Source: Pseudonocardia sp. KRD291
GTDB lineage: Bacteria > Actinomycetota > Actinomycetes > Mycobacteriales > Pseudonocardiaceae
Assembly: GCF_019263595.1 (NCBI RefSeq)
Contig: NZ_JADQDD010000008.1
Coordinates: forward strand, 1-52,835
Reading direction: 5' to 3'
Length of the DNA stretch: 52,835 nt
Shown: one piece after another, positions 7,943 to 16,233 of the stretch
How the letters are laid out: each line of letters opens with the position of its first letter
Position numbering within the stretch: position 1 is the first letter of the stretch
Made by a program: the position numbers and the translations under genes
Notes under the pieces: model-generated
Databases searched by the model: none
What the model was told of the DNA's origin: nothing
What the model saw: the letters and a program-made list of their open reading frames with translations, nothing else

Positions 7943-8797
7943 TCAGCCCGGCATCGTCTCGCCGCCGACCGGTGCGAGCACCTCACCGGTGTAGTAGGAC
8001 GAGAGGGACGGCGCCGCGAAGAACACGTAGGACGGCGCGATCTCGTCCGGGTGCGCGGCACGGCCCATCGGGACCTGGGTCCCGAACGACTCGACCTTCT
8101 CGGCCGGCATCGTCGCCGGGATCAACGGCGTCCACACCGGGCCGGGCGCAACGCAGTTCACCCGGATGCCGCGCTCGGTCAGCGACTGCGCCAACGAGTA
8201 CGTCAACGACTGCACGGCGCCCTTGGTGGCCGAGTAGTCGATCAGGGTCTTGTTGCCGCGCAGCCCGTTCACCGAGCCGGTGTTCACGATCGCGCCGCCG
8301 GCGGGCAGGTGCGCCAGAGCGGCCCTGGTGACCCGGAAGAAGCTGTGGATGTTGACGTCGAACGTGCGCAGCCACGCCTCGTCGCCGATCTCCTCCGGCC
8401 GGTCGTAGGGCTCCTGGGTCGCGATGTTGTTGACCACGGTGTCCAGCCGGCCGAGCTCGGCGACCGTGCGTTCGACGACGTCACCGCAGTGCGTGGCGTC
8501 CCCGAGGTCACCGCGCAGGGTCAGGCACCGCCGGCCCTGGGCCCGCACGAGCGACGCGGTGTACTCCGCGTCGTCGTCCTCGGACAGGTAGGCCAGCGCG
8601 ACGTCGGCACCCTCCTTCGCGAACGCCACGCAGACCGCGCGACCGATCCCGGAGTCGCCCCCGGTCACCAGGGCCACCGTGCCGTGCAGGAGGTCCCGCC
8701 CGCGGTAGTCGCGCATCTCGTCGCGCGGCTCCGGGTCCATCGGGCCGGTCCGGCCGGGCGGGTCCTGCTGCTGGGCGGGCGGGTTCGGCGAGCTCAT
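7943..8797 (-). CDS. SDR-family oxidoreductase, general-stress type (YhdF/YdaD-like)
   Basis: 284 aa; the ATG overlaps the TGA of the alcohol dehydrogenase gene (ATGA). The N-terminal extension (PPGRTGPMDPEPRDEMRDYR) before the Rossmann motif TGGDSGIGRAV is typical of the SDR group including Bacillus YhdF/YdaD and E. coli YghA. The NNIATQ loop, the catalytic YSATK (YxxxK) and NCVAPGPVWTPLIP follow. In B. subtilis these relatives belong to the SigB general stress regulon; here the upstream promoter is SigB/SigF-like too. NAD(P)-dependent; substrate unknown. Confidence 0.9.
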   Translation of the reverse strand: MSSPNPPAQQQDPPGRTGPMDPEPRDEMRDYRGRDLLHGTVALVTGGDSGIGRAVCVAFAKEGADVALAYLSEDDDAEYTASLVRAQGRRCLTLRGDLGDATHCGDVVERTVAELGRLDTVVNNIATQEPYDRPEEIGDEAWLRTFDVNIHSFFRVTRAALAHLPAGGAIVNTGSVNGLRGNKTLIDYSATKGAVQSLTYSLAQSLTERGIRVNCVAPGPVWTPLIPATMPAEKVESFGTQVPMGRAAHPDEIAPSYVFFAAPSLSSYYTGEVLAPVGGETMPG

Positions 8798-9990
8798 GCG
8801 ACCCCCTCCGGGCGCAGCAGAACCTTCACCGCACCGTCGCGCTTCTGCTGGAACATCGAGTACGCCTCCGGCGCCTGCTCCAGCGAGACGTGGTGGGTCG
8901 CGAAGTCCTCGGTCCCCAGCGGGTCGTCGTCGCCGAGCAGGGGCAGGATCTCGGGCACCCACCGCCACACGTTGGCCTGGCCCATCCGCAGCTGGATCTG
9001 CTTGTCGAACAGGGTGAGCATCGGCAGCGGGTCGGCCGCACCTCCGTAGACGCCGGACAGCGAGATCGTGCCGCCGCGCCGGACGAGGGTGATCGCCAGG
9101 TGCAGCGCGGCGAGCCGGTCCGAGCCGACCGTGCTCATCAGCTTCTCCCCCACCCCCGACGGCATCAGGTTCACCAGGTTCTGGGCGATCCGCGCCCCGG
9201 GCGAGCCGTGCGCCTCCATCCCGACCGCATCGATCACGGCGTCCGCGCCGCGCCCGCCGGTCAGCTCCGCGACCGCCTCGGCGACCCGGTCGGTGCCCAT
9301 GTTCAGGTCGATCGTGTGCACCCCGCGCGCGGTCACCCGGGTCAACCGCTGCGGCACCAGGTCGACGCCGATCACCTGCTCGATCCCGCGGTGGCGGGCG
9401 ATCCGGGTGCACATGTCGCCGATCGGGCCGAGGCCGAGCACGAGCAGCGTCCCGCCGGGCGGGGTGTCGGCGTAGGCGACCGCCTGCCACGCCGTGGGCA
9501 GCACGTCGGACAGGTAGACGAACCGGTCGTCCGGCGGGCCGTCCGGCACCTTGATCGGCAGCGAGTTGCCGAACGGCACCCGCAGGTATTCCGCCTGACC
9601 GCCGGGGACCTGGCCGTAGAGCTTGGTGTAGCCGAACAGCGAGGCGCCCATGCCCTGGTCCCGGTTCTGGGTGGTCTCGCACTGCGACTGCAGCCCGCGG
9701 TCACACATCCAGCAGTGCCCGCAGTTGACGTTGAACGGCATCACCACCCGGTCGCCGACGTCGAGGGCGGTCACCTCGGGCCCCTTCTCGACCACGACGC
9801 CCATCGGCTCGTGGCCGAGGATGTCGCCCTCGCTCAGGAACGGCCCCATCACCTCGTAGAGGTGCAGGTCCGACCCGCACAGGCCGGTCGAGGTGACCCG
9901 GACGACGATGTCGTCGGGGGCCTCGATCCTCGGGTCGGGGACGGTGTCGACACGGACGTCGCGCCGTCCGTGCCAGGTCAGTGCGCGCAT
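8794..9990 (-). CDS. Zinc-dependent alcohol dehydrogenase (glutathione-independent formaldehyde dehydrogenase-like)
   Basis: 398 aa from the ATG reading MRALTWHGRRDVRV; an upstream in-phase start lies inside the promoter region and is rejected. The MDR fold is clear: TGLCGSDLHLYE and GHEPMGVVVEKG for the catalytic zinc, CGHCWMCDRGLQSQC for the structural zinc, and GLGPIGDMCTRIA for NAD(P). Length and long insert near residues 240-330 match the FdhA-like subgroup acting on formaldehyde or other aldehydes and alcohols. It is translationally coupled to the SDR at 7943. Confidence 0.9.
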   Translation of the reverse strand: MRALTWHGRRDVRVDTVPDPRIEAPDDIVVRVTSTGLCGSDLHLYEVMGPFLSEGDILGHEPMGVVVEKGPEVTALDVGDRVVMPFNVNCGHCWMCDRGLQSQCETTQNRDQGMGASLFGYTKLYGQVPGGQAEYLRVPFGNSLPIKVPDGPPDDRFVYLSDVLPTAWQAVAYADTPPGGTLLVLGLGPIGDMCTRIARHRGIEQVIGVDLVPQRLTRVTARGVHTIDLNMGTDRVAEAVAELTGGRGADAVIDAVGMEAHGSPGARIAQNLVNLMPSGVGEKLMSTVGSDRLAALHLAITLVRRGGTISLSGVYGGAADPLPMLTLFDKQIQLRMGQANVWRWVPEILPLLGDDDPLGTEDFATHHVSLEQAPEAYSMFQQKRDGAVKVLLRPEGVA

Positions 9991-10042
9991 GCGGCTCCCA
10001 TCGTGGCGAGGGGTGCGGGCGGGCCCGCTTCTCGCCACAGCG

Positions 10043-10067
10043 CTACCCGTGACCGTCGGGCGCAAAC
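10043..10067 (-). promoter_or_regulatory. SigF/SigB-type promoter for the ADH-SDR operon
   Basis: On the minus strand GTTT, 15-base spacer, GGGTAG, an essentially perfect match to the SigF consensus, with the -10 ending 52 bases before the ATG at 9990. It sits directly next to the terminator hairpin of the upstream molybdenum-hydroxylase operon. Confidence 0.65.
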
Positions 10068-10073
10068 GCCGAG

Positions 10074-10110
10074 GCCCGCACGCCGCGGGGACACCCCGCG
10101 GCGTGCGGGC
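10074..10110 (-). terminator. Perfect 17-bp hairpin terminator of the Mo-hydroxylase operon
   Basis: GCCCGCACGCCGCGGGG and its exact reverse complement flank an ACA loop, 12 bases after the stop of the Mo subunit. It is the longest perfect stem I see in the window and insulates this operon from the stress promoter immediately beyond it. Confidence 0.8.
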
Positions 10111-10122
10111 GGACGTCGCTGC

Positions 10123-12252
10123 TCAAGCCGGCGGGAGCACCTTGTCCAGGGTCAGCGGCAGGTCCCGGACCCGTACCCCGGTCGCGTGCCAGGCGGCGTT
10201 GGCGACCGCGGCCGCGGTACCGACGATGCCGATCTCGCCGATGCCCTTGGACCCCATCGGGTTGACGTGCGGGTCGTCCTCGTGGACCCAGTCGGCCCGC
10301 AGGTCGGCCACGTCGGCGTTGGTCGCGACGTGGTACTCGGCCAGGTCGTGGTTGACGACGTGGCCGGTGCGCGGGTCGAGCACGCTGTCCTCCATCAGCG
10401 CCATGCCCAGCCCCATCGTCATCCCGCCGAGCAGCTGCGACCGCGCCAGCCGCGGGTTGACGATCCGGCCCGCGGCGAACGTGCCGTGGAGCCGGGGAAC
10501 CCGGACCTCGCCGGTGTCGGCGTGCACGGCGACCTCGGCGAAGTGCGCGCCGTAGGCGTGCATGGCGAAGCGCTCGGAGGCTGCGTTCTCCGGTACCGAC
10601 GCCTCGATCTCGTCACCCTCGTGCGGATCGGCCCCGAACTTCCCCCGGAACTGTTCGGCCGCCGCGACCAGGGCGGAACCCCAGGTCGTGGTGCCCGAGG
10701 AGCCACCCGCCACCGACGCGGGCGGGTACTCGGTGTCACCGATCAGCACCTCCACCTCCTGCACCGGCACGCCGAGGGCGTCCGCGGCGATCTGCGGCAG
10801 CACCGTCCACGCGCCGGTACCGATGTCGGCGGCACCGATCCGGGCCACGTAGCGCCCGCCGGAGTAGCCGATCACGGCGGTCGAGACCGGCATCCGGTAG
10901 ACGGGGTAGGTCGCCGACGCGACCCCGGTCCCGATCCACCAGCCGCCCTCGAGACGGACGCCGGGCCGGGGGTCGCGGCCGGGCCAGCCGAACTGCTCCG
11001 CGCCCCGGCGCAGGCACGCCACCAGGTTGCGCGTGGAGAACGGCTTGCCGGTCTCCGGGTCGACGTCGGGCTCGTTGCGGATCCTGAGCTCCACCGGGTC
11101 CATCCCCAGCTCGGCGGCCAGCTCGTCGAGGGCGACCTCGGGCCCGAACATGCCGGGGCACTCACCCGGCGCCCGCATCCAGCTCGGGACCGGCACGTCC
11201 AGGGCCGCCAGCCGGTGGGTGGTCCGCCGGTTCGGCGCGGCGTACATGTTGCGGGTGGGCACTCCGGTCTGCTCGGCGAACTCCTTGATCCGCGAGGTCT
11301 GCTCGACGACGTCGATCGCGATCCCGTCGAGCGCGCCGTCGCGCTGCGCGGCCAGCTGCACCTGCTGGATCGTCGGGGTCCGGTAGCCGGCCAGCGAGAA
11401 CATCTGCTGGCGGGTCAGCGCGACCCGCACCGGGCGGCCGGGCACCGCCCGCGCGGCCATCGCCGCCAGCACGGTGTTCGCGTGCGGCATCCCCTTCGAG
11501 CCGAACCCGCCACCGACGTAGGGACAGACCACGCGGACCTGGTCCTCGTCCAGGCCCAGGACCGCCGCGACGGTACTGCGGACCGGGTGCACGCCCTGCG
11601 TGGAGTCGTAGAGCGTCAGGGCGCCCGCGCCCCGGTCCGGCTCCCACAGCGCCGTGGTGGCGTGCGGTTCCATCGGGTTGTTGTGCAGCATCGGCGTGGT
11701 GTAGGTCCGCTCCAGGGTCACCGGCGCCGAGGCCATCGCGGCGGCCATGTCGCCCTGGGCGGTGTCGGTCTCGTAGGTCGGGTTGACCTGGTCGGGGGTG
11801 TAGAGGTCGTCGCGGTCCGCGGACAGCGCCGCGTCGTGGGCGGCCACCTCGTACTCCACCCGCACGCGGGCCGCCGCGTCCCGGGCGACCTCGAAGCTCT
11901 CGGCGACGACGGCGCCCACGATCTGGCCGCGGAAGCCGACCCGGTCGTCCTGCAGGACGGCCAGCTCGGCGTCGGACGTCGAGGCCAGGCGTTCCGCGGT
12001 GGCCGGGGTGAGCACGGCGAGGACGCCGTCCAGCCCCTCCGCCTCCCCCGTGTCGACCGAGACCGCCCGCCCGCGGGCGATGGTGGACGCCACGATCCGG
12101 CAGTAGACCGGGTTCTCGACCGGGGACTCGTCGGCGTAGAACGCCGTCCCGCGCACCTTCGCCGCGCCGTCGCGGCGGGCCAGGTCGCGTCCGATCGCGT
12201 GCGGTGCCAGAGCCGGTGTCATGTCGGTGCCCGTCATGTCGGTGTCGGTCAT
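10123..12252 (-). CDS. Xanthine dehydrogenase-family molybdopterin-binding subunit
   Basis: 709 aa. The large subunit of a molybdenum hydroxylase of the PaoC/YagR type. Visible motifs: GRDLARRDGAAKVRGTAFYA at the start, YVGGGFGSKG (molybdopterin-contacting loop), MRAPGECPGMF, SSGTTTWGSA, and GSKGIGEIG whose Glu (residue 673) is the expected catalytic base. These enzymes oxidise aldehydes or N-heterocycles with water as oxygen source. It lies one base after the FAD subunit stop. No XdhC/PaoD-type cofactor maturation gene is present in the window. Substrate unknown; periplasmic PaoC homologues act on aromatic aldehydes. Confidence 0.92.
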   Translation of the reverse strand: MTDTDMTGTDMTPALAPHAIGRDLARRDGAAKVRGTAFYADESPVENPVYCRIVASTIARGRAVSVDTGEAEGLDGVLAVLTPATAERLASTSDAELAVLQDDRVGFRGQIVGAVVAESFEVARDAAARVRVEYEVAAHDAALSADRDDLYTPDQVNPTYETDTAQGDMAAAMASAPVTLERTYTTPMLHNNPMEPHATTALWEPDRGAGALTLYDSTQGVHPVRSTVAAVLGLDEDQVRVVCPYVGGGFGSKGMPHANTVLAAMAARAVPGRPVRVALTRQQMFSLAGYRTPTIQQVQLAAQRDGALDGIAIDVVEQTSRIKEFAEQTGVPTRNMYAAPNRRTTHRLAALDVPVPSWMRAPGECPGMFGPEVALDELAAELGMDPVELRIRNEPDVDPETGKPFSTRNLVACLRRGAEQFGWPGRDPRPGVRLEGGWWIGTGVASATYPVYRMPVSTAVIGYSGGRYVARIGAADIGTGAWTVLPQIAADALGVPVQEVEVLIGDTEYPPASVAGGSSGTTTWGSALVAAAEQFRGKFGADPHEGDEIEASVPENAASERFAMHAYGAHFAEVAVHADTGEVRVPRLHGTFAAGRIVNPRLARSQLLGGMTMGLGMALMEDSVLDPRTGHVVNHDLAEYHVATNADVADLRADWVHEDDPHVNPMGSKGIGEIGIVGTAAAVANAAWHATGVRVRDLPLTLDKVLPPA

Positions 12253-12253
12253 C

Positions 12254-13252
12254 TCAGGCCTCCTCGCGGGCGAGGTCGCGCAGCGTGGCGACCAGCGTCC
12301 GGGTGAGCAGCGCGATCTTGAACTCGTTGCCCCCGTCGACGCCCGGCTGCGGGCGGGCGTCGGTGAGCTCCGCGGCCGCGGCCGCGGCGAAGGACTCGTC
12401 GGACACGGTCGCGCCGCGTAGTGCCTCCTCGGCGCGGCGGGCGCGCCACGGGGCGTGCGCGACGCCGCCGAACGCGATCCGCGCCTCCCGGACCACCCCG
12501 CCGTCGACGTCCAGGGCGGCGGCCACCGAGACCAGCGCGAACGCGTAGGAGGCCCGGTCGCGCACCTTGCGGTAGCGCGAGCGGCGGGCCATCGGCAGCT
12601 CCGGCAGGTCGATCGCGGTGATCAGCTCGCCGTGCTCGAGCACGGTGTCGCGCTCCGGGGTGTCCCCGGGCAGCCGGTGCAGCTCGGTGAACGGGATCGT
12701 GCGCTCCCCGTCCGGGCCCAGCACGAGCACCTGCGCGTCGAGGGCCGCCATCGCCACCGCCATGTCGGACGGGTGGGTCGCGATGCAGTGCTCGGAGGTA
12801 CCGAGCACGGCGTGGTTGCGGGTGGAGCCGCCGATCGCCGAGCACCCGGAACCGGGCTCGCGCTTGTTGCACGGCGTGCTCACGTCCTGGAAGTACATGC
12901 ACCGGGTGCGCTGCAGCGGGTTGCCTCCGGTGGTGGCCATGTTGCGCAGCTGCCCGGACGCCCCGGAGAGCAGGGCCTGGGCCAGGACCGGGTAGCGCGA
13001 CCGCACCCGGGCGTCGGCGGCCAGCTCGGAGTTGGGAACGCCGGCTCCCACCCGCAGGCCGCCACCGACCTCGGTGATCTCGGTGGAGGTCAGCGCCGTG
13101 ACGTCGACGAGCAGGCCGGGTGAGACCACGCCCAGCCGCAGATGGTCGACCAGGTTGGTGCCGCCGCCCAGGAACACGGCGTCGGGTCGTTCGGCGACCG
13201 ACCGGACGGCGGCGCCGGTGTCGTCGGGAGCCTGGTAGGCGAAGGGCCTCAT
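12254..13252 (-). CDS. FAD-binding subunit of molybdenum hydroxylase, with 4Fe-4S loop
   Basis: 332 aa; the ATG overlaps the TGA of the 2Fe-2S gene. FAD-binding motifs FLGGGTNLVDHLRLG and MATTGGNPLQRTRCMYF are clear. A Cys-rich insert (RCMYFQDVSTPCNKREPGSG followed by CSAIGG) matches the extra 4Fe-4S site described in PaoB and 4-hydroxybenzoyl-CoA reductase beta subunits, absent in ordinary xanthine dehydrogenases. The GTSEHCIATHPSDMAVAM segment and a CO_dehydrogenase-flavoprotein C-terminal domain follow. Middle gene of a 2Fe-2S, FAD, Mo operon, same order as paoABC. Confidence 0.92.
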   Translation of the reverse strand: MRPFAYQAPDDTGAAVRSVAERPDAVFLGGGTNLVDHLRLGVVSPGLLVDVTALTSTEITEVGGGLRVGAGVPNSELAADARVRSRYPVLAQALLSGASGQLRNMATTGGNPLQRTRCMYFQDVSTPCNKREPGSGCSAIGGSTRNHAVLGTSEHCIATHPSDMAVAMAALDAQVLVLGPDGERTIPFTELHRLPGDTPERDTVLEHGELITAIDLPELPMARRSRYRKVRDRASYAFALVSVAAALDVDGGVVREARIAFGGVAHAPWRARRAEEALRGATVSDESFAAAAAAELTDARPQPGVDGGNEFKIALLTRTLVATLRDLAREEA

Positions 13253-13764
13253 CGCGACACCTCGCGGTGGGCGTCGGCGACGGCCGCGCGGATGCCCTTG
13301 TAGGCCCCGCACCGGCACAGGTTCCCGCTCATCCGCTCGGCGATCTCGGCGTCGTCGAGCTCCGGGTCGGCGGCGACGTCGGTCGTGACGGCGCTGGGCC
13401 AGCCGCGTGCGAACTCGTCGAGCGCGCCGACGGCCGAGCACACCTGCCCGGGGGTGCAGTACCCGCACTGCAACGCGTCCTCCTCGACGAAGGCCCGGTG
13501 CACCGGGTGGTCCGCACCGTCCTCGGAGAGCCCGTCGGCGGTGGTGATCTCGTGGCCGTCCTGCGCCACCGCCAGCGACAGGCACGCCAGCACGCGACGG
13601 CCGTCGACGAGCACGGTGCAGGCGCCGCACTGGCCGTGGTCGCATCCCTTCTTCGGGCTCATCACACCCAACCGTTGTCGGAGGGTGTCGAGCAGCGAGG
13701 CCCGGGGGTCGAGGTCGAGGTGGTGGGTGACGCCGTCGACGCGCAGCGTGGTGTCGGGATCCAT
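13249..13764 (-). CDS. 2Fe-2S subunit of molybdenum hydroxylase
   Basis: 171 aa from the ATG reading MDPDTTLRV; a GTG nine codons upstream is possible, but the promoter geometry (a -10 element ending 9 bases before this ATG) favours the shorter form. Two 2Fe-2S sites are visible: the plant-ferredoxin type KKGCDHGQCGACTVLVDGRR with a later ACLSL, and the helical domain LQCGYCTPGQVCSA ... GNLCRCGAYKGI. It passes electrons from the Mo centre to FAD. No twin-arginine signal is seen, unlike periplasmic PaoA, so the complex is probably cytoplasmic. Confidence 0.9.
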   Translation of the reverse strand: MDPDTTLRVDGVTHHLDLDPRASLLDTLRQRLGVMSPKKGCDHGQCGACTVLVDGRRVLACLSLAVAQDGHEITTADGLSEDGADHPVHRAFVEEDALQCGYCTPGQVCSAVGALDEFARGWPSAVTTDVAADPELDDAEIAERMSGNLCRCGAYKGIRAAVADAHREVSR

Positions 13765-13773
13765 GGGCCACGG

Positions 13774-13797
13774 CTTCCCGCCACATGTCACCCCAAC
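13774..13797 (-). promoter_or_regulatory. SigF/SigB-like promoter for the Mo-hydroxylase operon
   Basis: GTTG, 14-base spacer, GGGAAG on the minus strand; the -10 ends 9 bases before the ATG at 13764, implying a leaderless or near-leaderless mRNA. Less perfect match than others. Confidence 0.35.
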
Positions 13798-13852
13798 CGG
13801 GCACGATGCCGTTTTCCCCGCGACCGCCCGCGCACGGCGGCGCGGGCCGCCC

Positions 13853-15076
13853 TCACACGGCCGAGACGGCCGGCGTCCGGACGCGGTGGCGGACGGCGTC
13901 CTCGTATACCTGCGTGACCGACTCCGCGACCCGGTCCCAGGAGTAGGCGCCGAGCACGCGGCGGCGCCCGGCCGACCCGTAGGCGGTGCGCCGGGCCGGG
14001 TCGGCCAGCAGGGCGCGCAGGGCGGCGGCGATCTCGTCGGCGCGCCGCGGCGCGACGTGCAGCCCGGTCTCCCCGTGCACGACGGTCTCGCGCAGCCCGC
14101 CGACCGCGGTCGCCACCACCGGGCGTCCGCAGCTCATCGCCTCCAGGGGCACGATGCCGAACGGCTCGTACCAGGGCGCGCACACCACCACGTCGGCCGA
14201 GCGCAGCATCGCGGGCATCCGGTCCCGCGACACCGCCCCGGCGAAGCGCACCCGGTCGGCCACGCCGGCGTGGTGCACGACCGCGCGCAGCCGGCAGGTG
14301 TCCGGGTCGGTCGCCTCGTCGGCCGGGTCCGCCGGCCCGCCGGCGACCAGCAGCTCGGCCCCGGGAACCTCGGCCAACGCCTCGACCGTCTCGTCCACCC
14401 CCTTGCGCCGGACCAGGCGCCCGACGGTGAGCACCCGCGGGCGGGCCCCGCGCCGGCGCACCGGGCCGACCGGCGCGAACAGGCCGGTGTCCACCCCGGA
14501 GGGCACCGTGACCAGCGTGGACACCGGCGCGCCGAGGGCGGACAGCTCGTCGCGCTCGTCGGGACAGGAGGCGATGACCCGGTCCACGGCGCGGGCCAGG
14601 TGTGCCTCGGCGGCGCACCGACCGGCCGGGCTGGTGTCGGCACCGCCCTGGTGGCGCGCCTTGACAGCGCCGAGCGCGTGGAACGTCTGCACCACCGGGA
14701 GGGCTGCGTCGAGTCCCCTGGCGGCCGCCAGCGCGGCCTGCCCGGACATCCAGAAGTGCGCGTGCACGACGTCCGGCCGGTCTCCGCGCCAGGCACGTTC
14801 GAGCTCGCGGGCCATCTGCGGGACGTGCGCGATGAGGTCGTCCTTGGGCAGCGACACCGCGGGGCCGGCGTCGAGGTGGTGCACCCGCACGCCCGCGCGG
14901 AGCTCGACCCACTCGGGCAGCGCCGCGTCGTCGCGGCGGGTGTGCACGGTGACCCGGTGCCCGGCCCGGGCCAGGGCGCAGGCCAGCTCGCGGACGTGGA
15001 CGTTCTGACCGCCGCAGTCCGGCCCGCCCGGTTCGGCGAGCGGGCTGGCGTGCTCGGAGACCATTGCGATGTGCAC
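13853..15076 (-). CDS. Glycosyltransferase family 4 (MshA-like)
   Basis: 407 aa, GTG start (an ATG four codons later is possible). GT-B fold: N-terminal MHIAMVSEHASPLAEPGG and CGGQNVHVRELACALARAGH, with the PDVVHAHFWMSG motif, TFHALGAVKARHQG, LTVGRLVRRKGVDETVEALA and the donor-site EX7E region PWYEPFGIVPLEAMSCGRPV. The N terminus is close to the MshA/D-inositol-3-phosphate glycosyltransferase type, but a generic retaining GT4 cannot be excluded. Divergently transcribed from the GT-B gene at 15175 and the first gene of the glycan island. Confidence 0.9.
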   Translation of the reverse strand: MHIAMVSEHASPLAEPGGPDCGGQNVHVRELACALARAGHRVTVHTRRDDAALPEWVELRAGVRVHHLDAGPAVSLPKDDLIAHVPQMARELERAWRGDRPDVVHAHFWMSGQAALAAARGLDAALPVVQTFHALGAVKARHQGGADTSPAGRCAAEAHLARAVDRVIASCPDERDELSALGAPVSTLVTVPSGVDTGLFAPVGPVRRRGARPRVLTVGRLVRRKGVDETVEALAEVPGAELLVAGGPADPADEATDPDTCRLRAVVHHAGVADRVRFAGAVSRDRMPAMLRSADVVVCAPWYEPFGIVPLEAMSCGRPVVATAVGGLRETVVHGETGLHVAPRRADEIAAALRALLADPARRTAYGSAGRRRVLGAYSWDRVAESVTQVYEDAVRHRVRTPAVSAV

Positions 15077-15084
15077 GGTGGCGG

Positions 15085-15109
15085 GTGACCGCCACGGGCC
15101 GCTTCAAAC
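15085..15109 (-). promoter_or_regulatory. Degenerate SigF-like promoter for the GT4 gene
   Basis: GTTT, 15-base spacer, GGTCAC; -10 position ends 8 bases before the GTG at 15076. The -35 is perfect but the -10 is poor; geometry is the same as in better sites of this window. Confidence 0.25.
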
Positions 15110-15140
15110 CTGGCGGTCCCGCCGAGATCGTCCGCGGCGG

Positions 15141-15165
15141 GTTTGACCGACGGTGTGGCGGCAAC
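15141..15165 (+). promoter_or_regulatory. Degenerate SigF-like promoter with GTTTGACCG motif
   Basis: GTTT, 15-base spacer, GGCAAC, ending 9 bases before the ATG at 15175. The 9-base string GTTTGACCG is found again exactly 34 bases before the ATG of the UDP-xylose synthase-like gene at 20711. Confidence 0.3.
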
Positions 15166-15174
15166 GCGTGGACC

Positions 15175-16233
15175 ATGCCCACGCCCGCGACCGCTCCGCT
15201 GCGCATCCTGCTCTGGCACGTACACGGTTCGTGGACCGGCTCGTTCGTGCAGGGGCGCCACACCTATCTGCTCCCCACGCTGCCCGAGGGAGGTCCGTGG
15301 GGCCGCGGGCGCTGCGGGCGGGACTGGCCCGCCTCGGTGCGCGAGGTCCCGGCCGGCGACCTCGGCGGCGCCGACGTGGACGTGGTGTTGCTGCAGCGGC
15401 CGGAGGAGCTCGAACTGGCGCACCGGTGGCTGGGCCGCCGGCCGGGGGTGGACGTGCCGGCGATCTACGTCGAGCACAACACGCCGCACGAGCACCCGGT
15501 GCGCACCCGGCACCCGATGGCCGGGCACCCGGAGGTCGGGCTCGTGCACGTCACCCACTTCAACGACCTGATGTGGGACAACGGCGACCGGCCGAGCACC
15601 GTGGTGTCGCACGGGATCCCGGACCCGGGCCACCGCTACACCGGCGAGCTCCCCCGGGCGGCCGCGCTGATCAACGAACCGATCCGGCGCGGCCGGGTCA
15701 CCGGCACCGACCTGCTGGACCGGATCGCGCTCGCTGCCCCGGTCGACGTCTACGGGATCGGCGCCGACGAGCTCGGCGCGGCGCATGAGGGTGTGTGCGG
15801 CGTCGGCGACCTCGGGCAGGCGCGGCTGCACCCGGAGATGGCGCGCCGGCGGGTGTACGTGCACACCGCCCGGTGGACCTCGCTCGGGCTGTCGCTGATC
15901 GAGGCGATGGCCCTGGGCATGCCGGTGGTGGCCGTCGCGAGCACCGAGGCCGTCGCGGCCGTCCCGCCCGCGGCCGGGGTGCTCTCCACCGACGTCGCGG
16001 AGCTGGTCGAGGGCGTGCGCCGGTTCGTGCGCGACCCGGAACACGCGGCCTCGGCCGGGGCCGCGGCCCGCGCGCACGCGCTCACCCAGCACGGCCAGGC
16101 CGCGTTCCTGCGCCGCTGGGACGAGCTGCTCGACGAGGCCGTCGGACCGCGCCGCACGGTCCTCACGACCCGGCTCCCGCCCCGGACGGGCGGGGCCCCG
16201 CTCACCCGCACGACGATCGAGGAGACCTCATGA
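15175..16233 (+). CDS. Glycosyltransferase, GT-B fold
   Basis: 352 aa from the ATG reading MPTPATAPLRILLWHVHGSW; the frame is open further upstream but into the promoter region. The N-terminal part shows HGSWTGSFVQGRHTYLLP and an acceptor-domain pattern DVVLLQRPEELELAHRWLG; the C-terminal donor half ends with YVHTARWTSLGLSLIEAMAL followed by GMPVVAVASTEA, typical of GT4-like enzymes. VEHNTPHEHPVRTRHPM is unusual and His-rich. The stop overlaps the ATG of the aldehyde dehydrogenase (ATGA), so these are co-translated. Acceptor and sugar unknown. Confidence 0.8.
   Translation: MPTPATAPLRILLWHVHGSWTGSFVQGRHTYLLPTLPEGGPWGRGRCGRDWPASVREVPAGDLGGADVDVVLLQRPEELELAHRWLGRRPGVDVPAIYVEHNTPHEHPVRTRHPMAGHPEVGLVHVTHFNDLMWDNGDRPSTVVSHGIPDPGHRYTGELPRAAALINEPIRRGRVTGTDLLDRIALAAPVDVYGIGADELGAAHEGVCGVGDLGQARLHPEMARRRVYVHTARWTSLGLSLIEAMALGMPVVAVASTEAVAAVPPAAGVLSTDVAELVEGVRRFVRDPEHAASAGAAARAHALTQHGQAAFLRRWDELLDEAVGPRRTVLTTRLPPRTGGAPLTRTTIEETS

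Noticed and set aside
7943..9682. Continuous minus frame joining the SDR with sequence upstream as one 579-aa protein
   Set aside because: The added part lies inside the ADH gene in another phase; the SDR has its own ATG overlapping the ADH stop.
8890..12306. Plus-strand open frame of over 1100 codons opposite the ADH and Mo subunit
   Set aside because: Antisense shadow of two unmistakable enzymes; no recognisable domain of its own.
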